Assembly: GCA_015068605.1 (NCBI GenBank)
Contig: SVKF01000003.1
Location: 1-64,000 of the forward strand
DNA: 64,000 bases
Direction: 5' to 3'
DNA from: Oscillospiraceae bacterium
GTDB taxonomy: Bacteria; Bacillota; Clostridia; Monoglobales; Monoglobaceae
Below are positions 14,587 through 26,200 of this stretch, piece by piece. Numbering within the stretch: the stretch's first letter is position 1; every line of letters begins with the position of its first letter. The position numbers and the translations under genes are program-made. A model generated the notes under the pieces. It was given only the letters and a program-made list of their open reading frames with translations. It was not told the DNA's origin and ran no database searches.

Positions 14587-17145
14587 ATGTTGAAAAAAAT
14601 AACAAGTGTTTTATTGATAGCGGTTATGCTTCTGACAATGCTTTGCGTAAGTGTGGGAGCAACAGAGGTAGAAAATGATGATACCCGACTTGAGGCACTT
14701 AAAGCCCTCGGGATTGTGCGGAATTATGAAGGGGAGGGTAAGCTTTTTGACACAATGAGCAAAAGCACCTTTATAAACTTCCTCCTCAATATGGCTTATG
14801 ACAATAAATATACGGGTGAATATAGCGAGGATGCCCTCAAAACTGCAGAAGCAATGGGGATTATCGACAATTTCGCCTCGGTTTCGGCAAGCGACACGTT
14901 AAAAGGCGAAGAAGCGGTTAAAATGGCGATGTGCCTTTTGGGATATAAGGAGCTTTGCCTTAAAATGGGCGGATATCCGATGGGCTACACGACAAAGGCG
15001 ATGAAAATTGGCTTGACAAAGGGCATAAGTGTGAGCGATAAGGAAATGTCAAACGGTGAAGCATACAGACTTTTGTATAATGCAATGACTGTGGGAATTG
15101 CCGAGGTTGACGCCTTTAAAACGGGCGAAAATAATATGCATTATTACTCGGAATACGAGGATGTTACGGTTTTAATGGCATATCGCAATATCTATGAGCT
15201 TGACGGAGTTGTGACCGCTAATCACACAAGCGATATTTACGGCGAAGGCAACGCAAAAGCCGGTTATGTTATGATTGACGGGAAAATATATAAGGATTCC
15301 GAGGGAATTTTATATAATATGCTTGGCTGTCGGGTAAAGGCTTATGTTCAGCGGATTGAGGGGGACGAATATAATGTTGTTTATGCCGAGCCTCACTTTA
15401 AAAGCGAAATAATCAAGATTGATACGGACAACATAAATTCTGTTTCAAAAGATATAAAAAGCATTGAATTTTATGAAGATGACAATGCCGAAAGAGCGAA
15501 AAAGTTATCAATAAAAAGCTCGGTTTCATTGCTTTATAACGGAATTGTTTACAGCGACTACACAGCAGAGGATTTTCTTGTTCCAGACGGGAAGGTTACC
15601 CTTATAGACAACGACGGAGATAAAACTATTGATGTTATTAAGCTTGATGTTTATAAAATAATGATTGTTTCAACGGTTTCAACGCAAAATCTGATTATAA
15701 ACAATGAATATACCAAGCTTGAAAACGGATATGAAAAGCTTGAGTTGGAGAAATATAACGGCGAAAACGATAATGTGGGCTTTTTCTTAAACGGTGAGAG
15801 GGTTACAATAAATGACATTTTGCCGGGGGATGTTTTAAATGTTTTTGAGTCAAAAAATGGCGAAAACAAAAATATAGAAATTTATATAACAAGAGATAAA
15901 GCGAGAGCTACCGTAACAAGCTATAACGGAAAGAGAAAAGAGGTTATGGCGGAGGACGTTGTCTATGAGCTGTCTGACACATATTTGAGCGCAAATGCCA
16001 AAGGCGAAAGCTTTGCCCAAACAATTTCGCCCGGCAGAAGCTATGACCTTTATCTTGATGTAAACGGCAGGGTTGTCGGAGCGAAGGTTGCAGGAGAAAA
16101 TGAATTAAGCTTCGGCTATTTAAGAAAAGCAGTTCCGTTAAGCGGCGGAATGGATTCTGAATATGCTCTTCGTCTTTTCTGTGCTGACGGGGAGTGGAGA
16201 AATCTCACTCTCTGCGATAAGGTCAAGGTTAACGACAAAGGCAGAATGACAGCGGAGATGACCAAGGCTGAAGCCGATAACAATATCGGAAAAATCATCG
16301 GCTATGAGCTTGACAACAGCGGAAAAATCAAGCACATTGAGTTTCCCGTTTTATATAGCGAGGATGTAAACGAAGAACGCCTTACTATGACAAGAGATGA
16401 AGAGGGCAGAAGTTGGAGATATAATAACACCTCTTTTGACAGCTATCATTATATGACGGGAGACACGGTTGTGTTTGTCATTCCGTCGGAGGAGCTTGAC
16501 AACGAGGATTTGTATGACATCGGAAATAACTATTCCTTCACATCTGATGAGAAAATCACATCTTACACGGGCTATGGCGTTGATGAGTTCGGATTTTTGG
16601 ATATTGCATTGGTAAGACGGGATAAATCAACCAGTAAGAAAGTGGGCTATTCTCTTTATTTTGTAAGAGAAATCGGAGCGGCGGTTGACGGCGAGGGAAC
16701 TGTAACTCCACAGCTTACGGTTGCATCTTCAACATATTTCGGACTTTCGATTTCGGCTGAGAGTGAAGAGCTTATTGCAAAGCTTAATCAGGGCGACATA
16801 GTGAGACTCCATGTTAATGCAAAGGGCTATATCGATAATGTTGAGCAGATGTATAAAATAACCGATAAGGAGCTTCTTGATACCCCGTCGGATTTGCATA
16901 GCTATACAACAGTTAAGGGTAAGCTTATAAAGGCAGATGCTCAGGGTGAAAGAGTTTTGCTTGAAAGCTCAAGACAAGTTGCCTTAAAGGTTGAGAAGAG
17001 CGTTCCTGTTATGATTTATGATGTTGAGCGGCAGGAGCTTAAAGCAGGCTCAACAGCGGATTTGACGAAAGACGACTATGTTATAGCGGATATTTCCAAA
17101 TCAAAGGTAATCGGAATTTATATTTACAGAAACTTTGAAGAATAA
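14587..17145 (+). CDS. Large secreted protein with N-terminal SLH-like region
   Basis: An 852-residue secreted protein beginning 12 bases after the previous stop, hence co-transcribed. The signal peptide ends at VGA-T (about residue 25). Residues 30-175 look like divergent SLH repeats (LEALKALGIV...SKSTFINFLLNMAY...AEAMGII...GEEAVKMAMCLLGY...GEAYRLLYNAM). The remainder is a run of beta-rich segments with repeated short motifs such as YNGIVYSDYTAEDFL, FFLNGERVTINDILPGDVL and LNQGDIVRLHVNAKGYID, reminiscent of small barrel or stalk modules. No catalytic motif is visible. It probably serves as a wall-bound scaffold or glycan-handling partner of the GH-A enzymes. Function is unknown. Confidence 0.8.
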   Translation: MLKKITSVLLIAVMLLTMLCVSVGATEVENDDTRLEALKALGIVRNYEGEGKLFDTMSKSTFINFLLNMAYDNKYTGEYSEDALKTAEAMGIIDNFASVSASDTLKGEEAVKMAMCLLGYKELCLKMGGYPMGYTTKAMKIGLTKGISVSDKEMSNGEAYRLLYNAMTVGIAEVDAFKTGENNMHYYSEYEDVTVLMAYRNIYELDGVVTANHTSDIYGEGNAKAGYVMIDGKIYKDSEGILYNMLGCRVKAYVQRIEGDEYNVVYAEPHFKSEIIKIDTDNINSVSKDIKSIEFYEDDNAERAKKLSIKSSVSLLYNGIVYSDYTAEDFLVPDGKVTLIDNDGDKTIDVIKLDVYKIMIVSTVSTQNLIINNEYTKLENGYEKLELEKYNGENDNVGFFLNGERVTINDILPGDVLNVFESKNGENKNIEIYITRDKARATVTSYNGKRKEVMAEDVVYELSDTYLSANAKGESFAQTISPGRSYDLYLDVNGRVVGAKVAGENELSFGYLRKAVPLSGGMDSEYALRLFCADGEWRNLTLCDKVKVNDKGRMTAEMTKAEADNNIGKIIGYELDNSGKIKHIEFPVLYSEDVNEERLTMTRDEEGRSWRYNNTSFDSYHYMTGDTVVFVIPSEELDNEDLYDIGNNYSFTSDEKITSYTGYGVDEFGFLDIALVRRDKSTSKKVGYSLYFVREIGAAVDGEGTVTPQLTVASSTYFGLSISAESEELIAKLNQGDIVRLHVNAKGYIDNVEQMYKITDKELLDTPSDLHSYTTVKGKLIKADAQGERVLLESSRQVALKVEKSVPVMIYDVERQELKAGSTADLTKDDYVIADISKSKVIGIYIYRNFEE

Positions 17146-17160
17146 TCCGTTTGCACTGCA

Positions 17161-17266
17161 TTCTCCTTGAGGAGAGGCTCCGTCGAAGACGGTGGTGAGT
17201 CGTGGTCATCATTTACTTCCACCTCATCCACCGCAAGCGGTCCCCCTTCTCCTTCAAGGAGAAGGC
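17161..17266. repeat. REP-like palindromic repeat inside operon
   Basis: The 180-bp gap holds an imperfect inverted repeat: TTCTCCTTGAGGAGA...CCGTCGAAGACGGTGG at one end and CCACCTCATCCACCGC...TCTCCTTCAAGGAGAA at the other. It resembles intergenic repeats common in gut Clostridia. It encodes nothing and may fold in the mRNA to separate expression of the flanking genes. Confidence 0.65.
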
Positions 17267-17324
17267 TGAAGATTTGAAGAATAATAAAAATTTATATAAA
17301 TTTATTTAAAAAGGAGTTTTTAAA

Positions 17325-20015
17325 ATGAAAAAAGTAACAAGATTTATGTCAATGGTTATTGCGTTTGTTATGCTTTTAAGCCTCGTGCCAATGAGCGCAA
17401 TGGCAGCAGACAAAGGTGTAGTCGACGGACTTTATGTTGATTACAGCAGTGGTTGTACTGTTGAGTATGCAACAGATTATACGTATAGCGGAAACAGAAG
17501 CGTAAAAATCAATGCAACTGGCAGTGGCGGAGTATGGCTTGGTGACCCTGTTGCGGACTTCAAGATGGATCCGACAAAGGCTTATGGCATAGAATTTTAT
17601 ATCTATGTTGACAGCTGGACATCAGGAGAGCTCTGGCTCAAACCGGCACCAAATAACAATCAGAAATATCCAACAGTGTATTACGCTTCCTTGCAATACG
17701 GCGATAACGGATTGTATCTTGCAAGAACAAATGCGGGACGCTGGGGACTGGAAAAAATAACAGAGGGCGACAAAGCCGGCTGGTACAGAGTATGGAATAA
17801 GACAGCTATTTTCAGTGAAAAGGGAGATTTTAGTTGTGTATCAGGTTACGGTAAGGGATATATGTGGCATGTGGCAGCAAATTCCAGTAATTTCAGCCTC
17901 CGTCTTGACGATGTAAATGTATATGAATGGACAGGATATACAACAACGCAGAACAGCGGAACAAGAGGGGAAACACCTATACTTGTTCAGGATTTTGAGA
18001 AATCAGGTCTTACACAGGTTACAGCGCCAACAAAGGAAGAACTTGTAACAACCGGAATAAAATTAACACCTAATCAGTATAACAGTGCAAACGGATTTTA
18101 TGGAATAACAACAGCCCGTACATATTCCGGTGAGCGTTCACTTTATATTGATTCAACAAATGGTCTTGTTGGCTTGGGAAGCTGTGACACAGACTTTGGT
18201 ATGGAAAATGATACTCCGTACGGAATTAAGTTTTCAATCTATATTGAAGAAAATCCGAGTGGAGTTATGCAACTTTGGCCTTGTAATGGTGCAGGAAACA
18301 ACTGGGCAAGTGTTTATTACACAACAGTTACAGGGACATCTGCAACAGATGTAAAGCTTGACGGAGCGGCTAAATCAAGATGGAATGTCGTTAAGGAAAC
18401 AGGCGATAAAGCAGGTTGGTACACATTTGAATCTACATACCCGATTGTAACCGATACAGCATCAGGCGGTGCATTTAAGCCGGGTAATATGTTTACTTTC
18501 GGTGGAAAATTTAAGGCATATCTTGACAATATCCAAATCTACAATTGGACAAAGCCTGCAGGGATTGGGGATGTTACGGCAAATGGTATGGGAACAACTC
18601 TCCTTGCATCAAATGATTTCGAGAAGCAGTATACTCTTGCTAAAAACCTTATAACAGCACAGCTTTCAGCAACAGAAATTTCAGTTTCATGGAGAAATCC
18701 TGCTGAAATTCCTCCAACAGAAATTAAGCTTTATGATGCTGAAACAGGAAATCTTATAGCTGAAAACTTTGATACAACAGCGGATAAAATTAATACATAT
18801 ATTGATACAGATTTCACAGCAGGCGTTGAAAAGAATTACAGAGTTGACTTTATCTATGCTGACGGAAGCATAAAATCACAGTTAACAGGAATAATGCCTA
18901 CCGGCGGCGGTTATGTATATCAGGCAGGAGACTGGAAGTTAAGCGGATCGACTTCAAAACCACCGGTAAAGCTTGAGATTGATGATAAGGTATACAGAAC
19001 TTCTGCTCCGTCAATCAGAGTTGCCTCAAATGAAACAAGCTTTAATTCAAAGCATGCATACTTGGAGCTAAAAACCGATGTTGAGCTTGATACAACAAAA
19101 ACATATCGTGTAACAGGAAGTATAAAGAAAAATCAGGCAGGTTATGTATTCTCAAGAGCGATGGCGACTTATGACATAACAAGCGAAAAGCTTCACAGAA
19201 TACCCGGTGTTGCAGGAACATGGGGTGCAGGAGTATATTCAGATTTGGGTTGGACAGATTTCTCTTTGGATGTTCAGCCGGCAGGAAGTGCATCTCCGGT
19301 AGTTCATTTTATTTTCACAGAAAGTGTTGAAGATTTCTGGATTGATGATGTAACTTGTTATGAGCTTGATGCAGACGGAAATCCGACAGGGGATAATTTA
19401 GTTTCCGGAATCGGCACTTTAGACAGCGGAATTGCCGATGCTCCCGAAGCTCCTGAAGGTGTTGAGGTTGTAAACGATGTTGAAGAAGTAATGATTCGCT
19501 GGACAGATGCGGCTGACGCTGAATATATCGCTGTATATGACGATGCTATGAGCAGTGATATTCCTGTGGCTTATGTTCCTGCATCTATGGGTTATGTTGA
19601 TATGAAAAACCTGACACCGGGCAAAACATATAACTATACGGTTAAGGCAGTTAATGCAGAGGGCAGAGAAAGTGCAGACGGTGCAGAGGTTACTGCAAAT
19701 CCGAAGGCAGAGGCTTTGGTAATCGGTGATTATGAAACAACTGCAAGCGGAAACGATGTAACCGTAAGCATTGATATTAAAAACAACGAAGCAGGAACTG
19801 ATGTTACGGCACAGCTTATTTTAGCGGTATATAACGGCGTAACTCTTGAAACCATAACAGGAACAACAGTTACAACAATTCCGCAGACTATTTTAAGTGC
19901 AAGCCCTGTAACATTATCTAAAACAGTTACAGTTCCGACAGGATATAAGATGGTTATGTATCTTTGGAACAGTATGGAAGGCATGAGACCTCTTAAGGCA
20001 AGTCAGGAATACTAA
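17325..20015 (+). CDS. Secreted multi-domain carbohydrate-binding / FN3 protein
   Basis: An 896-residue protein with a signal peptide ending AMA-A (about residue 27). Three CBM-like beta-sandwich regions are visible by their shared pattern of YSGxRSxxI...WLG followed by LRLDDVNVYEW-type endings: about 30-205, 215-415 and 540-705 (the last ending FWIDDVTCYEL). FN3-like modules lie at about 440-525 and 710-795 (EAPEGVEVVNDVEEVMIRWTDA...PGKTYNYTVKAVNAEGRES). The final 100 residues end in YLWNSMEGMRPL, a module shared with two other secreted proteins here. No catalytic motif is evident. It likely binds the polysaccharide attacked by the two following hydrolases. The ribosome site is AAGGAG. Confidence 0.82.
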   Translation: MKKVTRFMSMVIAFVMLLSLVPMSAMAADKGVVDGLYVDYSSGCTVEYATDYTYSGNRSVKINATGSGGVWLGDPVADFKMDPTKAYGIEFYIYVDSWTSGELWLKPAPNNNQKYPTVYYASLQYGDNGLYLARTNAGRWGLEKITEGDKAGWYRVWNKTAIFSEKGDFSCVSGYGKGYMWHVAANSSNFSLRLDDVNVYEWTGYTTTQNSGTRGETPILVQDFEKSGLTQVTAPTKEELVTTGIKLTPNQYNSANGFYGITTARTYSGERSLYIDSTNGLVGLGSCDTDFGMENDTPYGIKFSIYIEENPSGVMQLWPCNGAGNNWASVYYTTVTGTSATDVKLDGAAKSRWNVVKETGDKAGWYTFESTYPIVTDTASGGAFKPGNMFTFGGKFKAYLDNIQIYNWTKPAGIGDVTANGMGTTLLASNDFEKQYTLAKNLITAQLSATEISVSWRNPAEIPPTEIKLYDAETGNLIAENFDTTADKINTYIDTDFTAGVEKNYRVDFIYADGSIKSQLTGIMPTGGGYVYQAGDWKLSGSTSKPPVKLEIDDKVYRTSAPSIRVASNETSFNSKHAYLELKTDVELDTTKTYRVTGSIKKNQAGYVFSRAMATYDITSEKLHRIPGVAGTWGAGVYSDLGWTDFSLDVQPAGSASPVVHFIFTESVEDFWIDDVTCYELDADGNPTGDNLVSGIGTLDSGIADAPEAPEGVEVVNDVEEVMIRWTDAADAEYIAVYDDAMSSDIPVAYVPASMGYVDMKNLTPGKTYNYTVKAVNAEGRESADGAEVTANPKAEALVIGDYETTASGNDVTVSIDIKNNEAGTDVTAQLILAVYNGVTLETITGTTVTTIPQTILSASPVTLSKTVTVPTGYKMVMYLWNSMEGMRPLKASQEY

Positions 20016-20030
20016 TTTGGAGTATCTATA

Positions 20031-23000
20031 ATGAAGAAAAATAAAATTATTTCCGTAATTTTATCCCTTGTTTTTATCCTTTCGGTATTTTCTATACCTG
20101 TGGTGCAAGGGGCGGAGACAGAGAGCAGTGTTTTGCTCAATGATGTTGTATATGAAAAAAATAGTGTAATAATCAGCGGAAAAAGCACTCTTGGCGCAGG
20201 GGAATACATAACAATAAAGCTCTGCGACAGCGAGGGAGAAGTATATGGCTTCGGCGAAACAAGAGTAAAGCTTGGCGGCAAATTTTCCTTTACACTCGGA
20301 CTTCCCTCCGAGTGTAAAGGGGAAACCCTGACAGCTTATGTAAGCGACAGCGGAGAAATTCCGGCAACCTGTCAGGTTGAGGTTCCGGCATTCCAAATCG
20401 GAACGCCTGTTTTCGGCGAGGCAATCTCATTAGGCACAATAACAAACGGAACGATTTTGACACTAAATTCCGTTACATATACAGACCCGAGCGTTGTTAT
20501 AAGCGGAGCTTGCTCCGAGGGGGCAGGTTTGACAGTCAGTCTTTCTGTGACGGATAAGGATAATAATACTTATCATACGGCAACAGCAAGGACAAAAAGC
20601 GGCGGAAATTATACCTTTACGGTTCAGCTTGATAAAACAGCATACGACAAAGAGCTTGTGGCGAATGTGACTTATTCATCCGATAAGGCATCGGCGGAAT
20701 TTATATTCAACGGCGGATATAAGAAAAACAGAGAAATCGTTTCGGATTGTATTGCATATATTGAAGAACTGATTTCAGAGTGTGAGGGAAATGGATTATC
20801 TGTTGAATATGAAAAGGCAGACTTTGGAATTATAAAAAAATTCAGCGGTTTCCTTGACGGGTATCTGACAAACGGTTTAAGTGTCGAATATGAGCATAAC
20901 TTAAACGGAATAATTGATATTGCCGATGAAACAATTAAAAATCTCGAAGGGTATTTAAGCGGAAAGCTCAGCGAGAAAATTGCCCCGAAGTATGTTTCTT
21001 CGGAGGTGACAATGGACGGACAAAGCCTTATCGCAACCGTTGACATAGACGGAACTTTGGTTAATCAGCCCGTGTTCTTCAACGGCTTGGGGCATTGGTC
21101 AGATGCCACATCCGACTATGCGGATTTTGCCGATATGGGAATAAATTATACCCACTATGAAATAGGTCCGAGCAGTGTTTTAAAGGCAGGAACGAACGGG
21201 AATAAATATGACATAAACGAAACTGCAATCGAAAATATTAAGAGTGTATTTAAAGATGCGGAGGATAATAATATCCGGATTATGTTTATGACTGCAACAG
21301 CTTATTTCCCTGAATTTATCTATGATAATTATCCGGAAATAAACAATGACGGAAGTGCGGCATTTCCTGATTTTATGCCGTATAACCCAACACATCCCGA
21401 AGTTATCGAGGCGCTTACTGCATTTTTGAATGCGGTTATTCCCGAAATAAAGGATTATAAGTCATTCCATAGCGTTTGTCTTGCGAATGAGCCGTTCTTT
21501 ATTTCCCATGAATACCCCGATTATTATATCGATGCTTATCGAGATTTTATTATTAATAAATACGGAAGCTTAAGCGCAGCATCAATAGCACACGGAGAGA
21601 TATATTTAAGCCGTGAAGCAATAACAATGCCATCATCAATTTCGGTTAGTGCAAGATACAATGACTGGAGAGAATTTAACGATTCGATTTTGACAAAGTG
21701 GTTTACGGTTTTAAAAGAGGTTATGGCTGAAATCGACCCGACAATTCCCGTTCAGACCAAGTGTTCAGCCTATATTTCCAGCGGAGCTCACGGAAACAGA
21801 CGAGTTTTCTGCGGAACAAATTATGAACAATGGTCAGAGATTATGGATATAAACGGCTGTGACGCATGGGGGATTTACGGCGAGAACGGTAATAAGCTTC
21901 AGGGGAAAACTATGTGGTACGATTTTATGACCTCCCTTAAAAATGCCCCTGTTATAAACAGCGAAGACCATATTTTGAGAGATAAAACGGAGATTTTATA
22001 TAACGAAGATGAGCTTAAAATGAATTTGGCTGATGTGTGGCAGGGTGCAATCCACGGCAGAGCCGGTGCGGTTTATTGGCTTTGGGATAAGTCCTCAAGA
22101 ACCGACGAGGGTACAATTTATTATAACTCTAATCTTTCAAGACGAATTGACACCGTTGCAGGTATAAGCCGTGTTAATCTTGACTTAAACCGTCTTGCAA
22201 ACGAGATAACCGCAATTCAGAAGAAGGATGCAAGATGTGCCGTTCTTTATTCAAACTATACTCAAGTGGCAAATTCAAATCTTCATAATGCTGCGATGTA
22301 TGAAGCGTACAGAACTCTTCAAAATAACGGGGAAAAGGTTTATATAGTGAATGATACTTATCCCGAAAGGCTTAATGAAAACGAAAACCCGGAGCTTTTG
22401 ATTGTTCCTTGTTGTAATTATTTGCCTCAAAAAGTATGGCAGGAAATTGAGGAGTTTATCGGGCGTGGAAAAACCGTTATTTTTGCGGAGTATAACACAT
22501 CTTATTATAACGAAAACGGTAAGGCTCTGGACAGCACCCTTAAAAACAGCGTTTTAAATGATGCTGTTAGAGTGTCTTTTGGCGGCTGGAGCTCGGATTC
22601 TGTAACTCTTTCGGGTTGTCAGGATGTTTATGCTGCAATAGTTAATGCGATTTCGGGATATGAGAACGATGTAACTGTTGAAAGCTCAAACGGAGAAACC
22701 GAGTGGACGGCTGCAAAGTATGAGAGTGGATATGTGGTTAATCTATGCAACCTTGGAGATGAAACAACTGATATTACCGTAAGCTTAAACGGAGAAGAAT
22801 GTGGCGAATTATTTGATTTAACTCAAAATAAGGAAGTATCAAATAAGATTAGTCTTGCGCCATATGAAACAAAGCTTATAAAAATTGAAGGCTCTGAAGA
22901 AATAAAAGACGGAATGAGCTTTTGGTATTCAGACGGAAGCGAAGCCTTAGAGGTTAAGGCTGATACTATTTCGTCAAAGGCTAAAACTACTGTTGGTGCA

Positions 23001-23225
23001 GGAGAAGGCTTTGTCCATATCCTTGCAGTATATTCAAAGGGAAATGTTTTAAAATCTATTTTAACAAATGACGGTTTTGCGGATGAAAACGGAAATATTT
23101 TGTCTGAAATCAGTATAACCGTGAAGGAAAATGAGGTTTCGGATATGGTTTTGAAGTCCTATTTGTTTAACAGCTTGGGACGCTTGGAGCCATATTTGCC
23201 ATCGGCTGAACTTGGTGTGGAATAA
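20031..23225 (+). CDS. Secreted clan GH-A glycoside hydrolase (GH42-like)
   Basis: A 1064-residue secreted hydrolase. The signal peptide (about 1-26) is followed by two Ig-like modules (27-230) and a helical linker (235-330). A TIM-barrel (about 340-720) has VCLANEPFF with Glu487 as likely acid/base and VINSEDHI with Glu645 as likely nucleophile, the strand-4 and strand-7 positions of clan GH-A. A GH42-like amidotransferase-fold domain (about 735-860: CAVLYSNYTQ...ELLIVPCCNYLPQKVWQEIEEFIGRGKTVIF) supports similarity to beta-galactosidases. The C-terminus has a beta-sandwich ending YLFNSLGRLEPYL. The precise GH family is not certain, and the NEP and EDHI motifs are not textbook GH42. It starts 15 bases after the CBM gene. 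Confidence 0.82.
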   Translation: MKKNKIISVILSLVFILSVFSIPVVQGAETESSVLLNDVVYEKNSVIISGKSTLGAGEYITIKLCDSEGEVYGFGETRVKLGGKFSFTLGLPSECKGETLTAYVSDSGEIPATCQVEVPAFQIGTPVFGEAISLGTITNGTILTLNSVTYTDPSVVISGACSEGAGLTVSLSVTDKDNNTYHTATARTKSGGNYTFTVQLDKTAYDKELVANVTYSSDKASAEFIFNGGYKKNREIVSDCIAYIEELISECEGNGLSVEYEKADFGIIKKFSGFLDGYLTNGLSVEYEHNLNGIIDIADETIKNLEGYLSGKLSEKIAPKYVSSEVTMDGQSLIATVDIDGTLVNQPVFFNGLGHWSDATSDYADFADMGINYTHYEIGPSSVLKAGTNGNKYDINETAIENIKSVFKDAEDNNIRIMFMTATAYFPEFIYDNYPEINNDGSAAFPDFMPYNPTHPEVIEALTAFLNAVIPEIKDYKSFHSVCLANEPFFISHEYPDYYIDAYRDFIINKYGSLSAASIAHGEIYLSREAITMPSSISVSARYNDWREFNDSILTKWFTVLKEVMAEIDPTIPVQTKCSAYISSGAHGNRRVFCGTNYEQWSEIMDINGCDAWGIYGENGNKLQGKTMWYDFMTSLKNAPVINSEDHILRDKTEILYNEDELKMNLADVWQGAIHGRAGAVYWLWDKSSRTDEGTIYYNSNLSRRIDTVAGISRVNLDLNRLANEITAIQKKDARCAVLYSNYTQVANSNLHNAAMYEAYRTLQNNGEKVYIVNDTYPERLNENENPELLIVPCCNYLPQKVWQEIEEFIGRGKTVIFAEYNTSYYNENGKALDSTLKNSVLNDAVRVSFGGWSSDSVTLSGCQDVYAAIVNAISGYENDVTVESSNGETEWTAAKYESGYVVNLCNLGDETTDITVSLNGEECGELFDLTQNKEVSNKISLAPYETKLIKIEGSEEIKDGMSFWYSDGSEALEVKADTISSKAKTTVGAGEGFVHILAVYSKGNVLKSILTNDGFADENGNILSEISITVKENEVSDMVLKSYLFNSLGRLEPYLPSAELGVE

Positions 23226-23245
23226 ATCAGAGAGGAATGATTTAG

Positions 23246-26200
23246 ATGAAAAATATGATGAAACGGGTTGTTGCTTTTGCGGTAGCTCTGGTGTGTATTT
23301 TATCCGTGTTTCAAATGCCTGAAATTACATATGCGGCAAGTTCTGCCCCTGCAGGCTGGTCGTTGGAGGTCACGGCTAATACCGTTGGGGGCGTGACAAT
23401 TGACACAACGGAAAAGTATAGCGGAAATGCATCTATGAAGCTTTATAATCATACAAGAAGAACAAAAGAAGAGTTTGTCAGAATAAGCTATGCAATCCCT
23501 GTTGAGCCGGGTCATACATATAGCTATGGCTTTATGGCAAAGGTGAAAAACGGAAACGGCGTTTATGCGCAGATGAACTGGATAAGAACCAATATGGGAT
23601 ACTTGACTCCGACAGGAAAAACTGCTGATTGGCGTGGCTTTGAGTTTACCTATAATAATGGTGACCAGACAACGGCATATATTCGATTTGTTATGGAAAA
23701 TTACACGGAAGCCCTCTGGATAGATGATTTGTATTTCTATGATACAGCTCTTCCGAGAACTCCCGAAAATAATTTGATTAAAAACCCGTCTTTTGAGGAA
23801 ATTTCTCCGACAGAGGCGGTTGGAAATGCAAGTCAGGATATTATTCCGGTAAAGAAAAATGATAAGATAACCATTGACGGAACTATGAGCGACTGGGAGG
23901 GAATACCCTCATATAAGCTTGATATTTACACGGATTATACATCCCTTCCGCAAACGGTGTCGGGAGATATAAGCTATGCCTATGACGATGATAATTTTTA
24001 TTTTGCCATGAGGGTGGAGGACGATGTCCATTATCCAATCAGTGCCGGAAGCTACTGGAACGGTGACGGCTTGCAGTTTACAATCTGCCGGTCAGACGAA
24101 AACTTCGGAACAGCATACGGCGTGGTTTATGATGATAAGAACGATATAACGGTGGAATTCGGTGATACGGCAATAGTGCCAAAAACCAAAAGAGAAGGGA
24201 ACAAAACAGTTTATGAGGTTGCAATTCCCTGGTCGGCTTATTTTGGCGAAATACCGCCCGTTGTGCTTTTCTGTGCAATCGCAAATGATAACGATAATGA
24301 CAAAAGGCGAGGCTGCATAGATGTTGCGCCGGGAATATCCATGTATAAAGGCAGTCAGCTTTTCCCGAAAATGATGCTTTTAGATGACGAAAAGGAATAT
24401 GCAGTATATTTTCAGGGAGATAAGGATGTAGCCACAGGCGAAGACGCTAACTACATAGTTGATATGTTTAACCAAACCGATAAGGAAAAGGTATTTACGA
24501 TAACAAGCGAAAAAGCGGGTATCAGCGAAAAGATTACATTGGGCGCAAATTCTTCGGGAAGCTGTAAATTCTCCTGCAAAATGTCAGGGTATGGCGATAC
24601 GGAGGTAGATGTGACCGTTTCCGACGGGAAAACGGAATATAAAGGTGTTGCAATAACCAATGTTTGTGCAGATATTGAAATAACAAAGCAGGTTATCGAA
24701 AAACAGAAGAAAAATTATGCGGAGCTGACCACTCTTATGTCGGAGTGTCTGAAAAAATCCATTCCGATTGAGTATCAGAAGGTAAAATATTACACAATAG
24801 AGCTGTTTATAAAATATCTTGAAGAGGATTTGGCGGATAATGATTTAACAAGAATTGCTCATCAGGATAAGGTTATGACAAGGCTTTACAATGAGGCAAA
24901 GGCTGAATTTGAAGGCTTGCTCAACGGAACGATTGAGCCTGTGTCTGTGCCGAAGTATGTAAGTTCTCATATTGAGGTGGTTGATAATCACTTTGTTGCA
25001 ACAACCGAAAGAGAAGACGGAACGAGGGAAGTTCGTCCTGTTTTCTTTGTGGGTGCAGGGCATTGGGCGCAGTCAAGACAGTCTGAGGAAGTTGAGACGA
25101 TTTCAAAAGTCGGATTTAACTGTATGAGCCCTGAGCTTGGCCCGTGGGATGCTATGTTTGAGGCGTTGCCTGTTAAAAACTGGCTCTTAAAAGGTGTGGG
25201 TAGCTACGAGATTGAGGTTTCTGCCTCCGAAACAGAGAAAAGGGGTGGAAAATCCGCTCTGAAAATCGTTTCAAGCACGCCATATAAAAGCAATAACTAT
25301 AAATATATTATTCAGACGATTGATGCAAAGCCAAATACGACTTATGAATACGGCTTGTCAGCAAAAGGCAATAATGTAAGCAATGCCTTTTATATTCTGA
25401 CAACAAACGGTGTAACGGGTGTTGGAAATAAAGCAATGAGACAAAGCCTTAAAGGAACTTATGACTGGCGTGATGATGCTCTTTCATATACAACAAAGGC
25501 AAACGAAAAGGAATTATACCTTATTATTCTTATAGAGGATACTGCATCAGAGCTTTATATGGACAATGCGTTTATCCGTCAGGCAGGAACGGAAGAAAAT
25601 CTGCTCTTAAACGGCGATTTTGAGGAAACATATCCTGCTGACCAGTATTATGCGATAGATGAGAGAACGGTGAGAAAGTTTGAAAAGACTTTTTCGGATA
25701 TGGACAAATATAACATATCTGCCCAGTACAGCGCATCTCCTCATTATGTGCCAAGCTTTGTTTTAAGGGACTATCCCGAGATTGAGCTTCCTGAGCAGTG
25801 GGGCAATTTCAATCATCAGGACCCTGACCATCCGAAGCTTTTAGAAACCTATGAGATATTTTATAAAAGCTTGATACCGAGAATTAAGGAATATGAATCC
25901 TTTGACGGAATTGTCCTTGCCAATGAGCCGCAGTATAATTCAATGCTTGACAGTTGGGCATTTATAGATGATTACAGAGCGGCAATGGAAGAAAAATATA
26001 AGGATATTTCCGCTCTTAATAAGCGCTGGGGAACAAATTATGCATCATTCTCTGAGGTTGAAATGCCAAACGGAATTGAGGCAACACCGAGATATTATGA
26101 CTGGAAAGAATATAACGATATGATTCTTCCTCAGTGGATAGAAAAAGTGAGCAATTATATTAAGTCGGTTGACCCTGATGTTTTCACTCATGTTAAGGTT

